Of a DNA stretch of 32,458 bases, positions 32,205-32,458 are shown one piece after another. Under the pieces are notes generated by a model. The model made no database searches, was not told where the DNA came from, and saw only the letters and a list, made by a program, of their open reading frames with translations. Both the position numbers and the translations under genes were made by a program. This DNA comes from CAZERT01 sp964630015 (GTDB lineage: Bacteria > Patescibacteriota > Microgenomatia > UBA10105 > UBA927), in assembly GCA_964630015.1 (NCBI GenBank), contig CAZVTJ010000005.1, forward strand, positions 1 to 32,458, read 5' to 3'. How positions within the stretch are numbered: position 1 is the first letter of the stretch; each line of letters begins with the position of its first letter.

Positions 32205-32458
32205 TTACATTTTAATTTCTACATCGACACCGGCAGGAAGATCAAGATGCATAAGCTGATCAATGGTTTTATCCGTCGGTTCCATAATATCCACAAGGCG
32301 TTTATGCGTTGTGATCATGAAATCTTCCCGGCTGTTGCGGTCGATAAACGTCGCCCGCTGTACATTGAAATGCTCCTTGTCCGTCGGAAGCGGAACGGGT
32401 CCGAGAACCCGTGCGCCCGTACGAACGGCCACATCCAAGATCTTCTGGCAGCAGTCAT
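32205..32458 (-). CDS. rpsJ: 30S ribosomal protein S10, N-terminus cut off by window edge
   Basis: The frame enters from the right edge ([20 protein letters not shown]) and ends at TAA 32205, with 83 residues visible of about 100. Family blocks are [40 protein letters not shown] and [17 protein letters not shown]10 is also the antitermination factor NusE. It is followed by a gap of 150 bp that contains the rplC promoter and hairpin, instead of the usual tight junction with rplC. Confidence 0.97.
   Translation of the reverse strand, partial: DCCQKILDVAVRTGARVLGPVPLPTDKEHFNVQRATFIDRNSREDFMITTHKRLVDIMEPTDKTIDQLMHLDLPAGVDVEIKM

Overview
The window looks like a chromosomal segment of a Candidate Phyla Radiation (Patescibacteria) bacterium, possibly Microgenomates-like. 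The phylum-level call is inference. It rests on a ribosomal superoperon with no rpmD (L30) between rpsE and rplO, very compact coding with many 1-10 bp gaps or ATGA overlaps, lysine/alanine-rich tails on several ribosomal proteins, a MiaB without TRAM domain, and TTCG-rich palindromic intergenic repeats. TGA is used as a real stop (miaB, cmk, rplR), so the UGA-glycine code of Gracilibacteria/SR1 does not apply. Every protein gene lies on the minus strand. Only a tRNA-Pro gene and the RNase P RNA gene (rnpB) lie on the plus strand.

Right half (about 15.8-32.5 kb, transcribed right to left): S10 (5' end cut by the window edge), then a strong promoter and an attenuator-like hairpin, then rplC-rplD-rplW-rplB-rpsS-rplV-rpsC-rplP-rpmC-rpsQ-rplN-rplX-rplE-rpsZ-rpsH-rplF-rplR-rpsE-rplO-secY-adk-cmk-map. 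A terminator follows, then a second block of infA-rpmJ-rpsM-rpsK-rpsD-rpoA-rplQ-rplM-rpsI. Together these supply the ribosome, the Sec channel, nucleotide kinases, methionine aminopeptidase and the RNA polymerase alpha subunit.

Middle (about 12.4-15.8 kb): a NUDIX hydrolase and a membrane-anchored thermonuclease; a repeat-rich accessory patch next to tRNA-Pro(GGG), in which the 3' end of the tRNA is copied in a perfect 118-bp tandem repeat; then recA-recX.

Left half: RNase Y (rny) without a membrane anchor; HU with a well-defined promoter, a palindromic operator candidate and a terminator; a three-gene ABC-2 exporter; a LytR_C-domain membrane protein; miaB-miaA (tRNA A37 modification) with an AI-2E/PerM-family membrane protein; rnpB on the opposite strand; and a histidine kinase, a single-domain response regulator and a PilB-type pilus ATPase (3' end cut by the window edge) in one operon.

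The most interesting signals are non-coding: the S10-L3 promoter/attenuator, the tRNA-Pro tail repeats with an extended acceptor helix, the HU operator, the dispersed TTCG palindromes, and the rpsH leader with a misplaced Shine-Dalgarno sequence.
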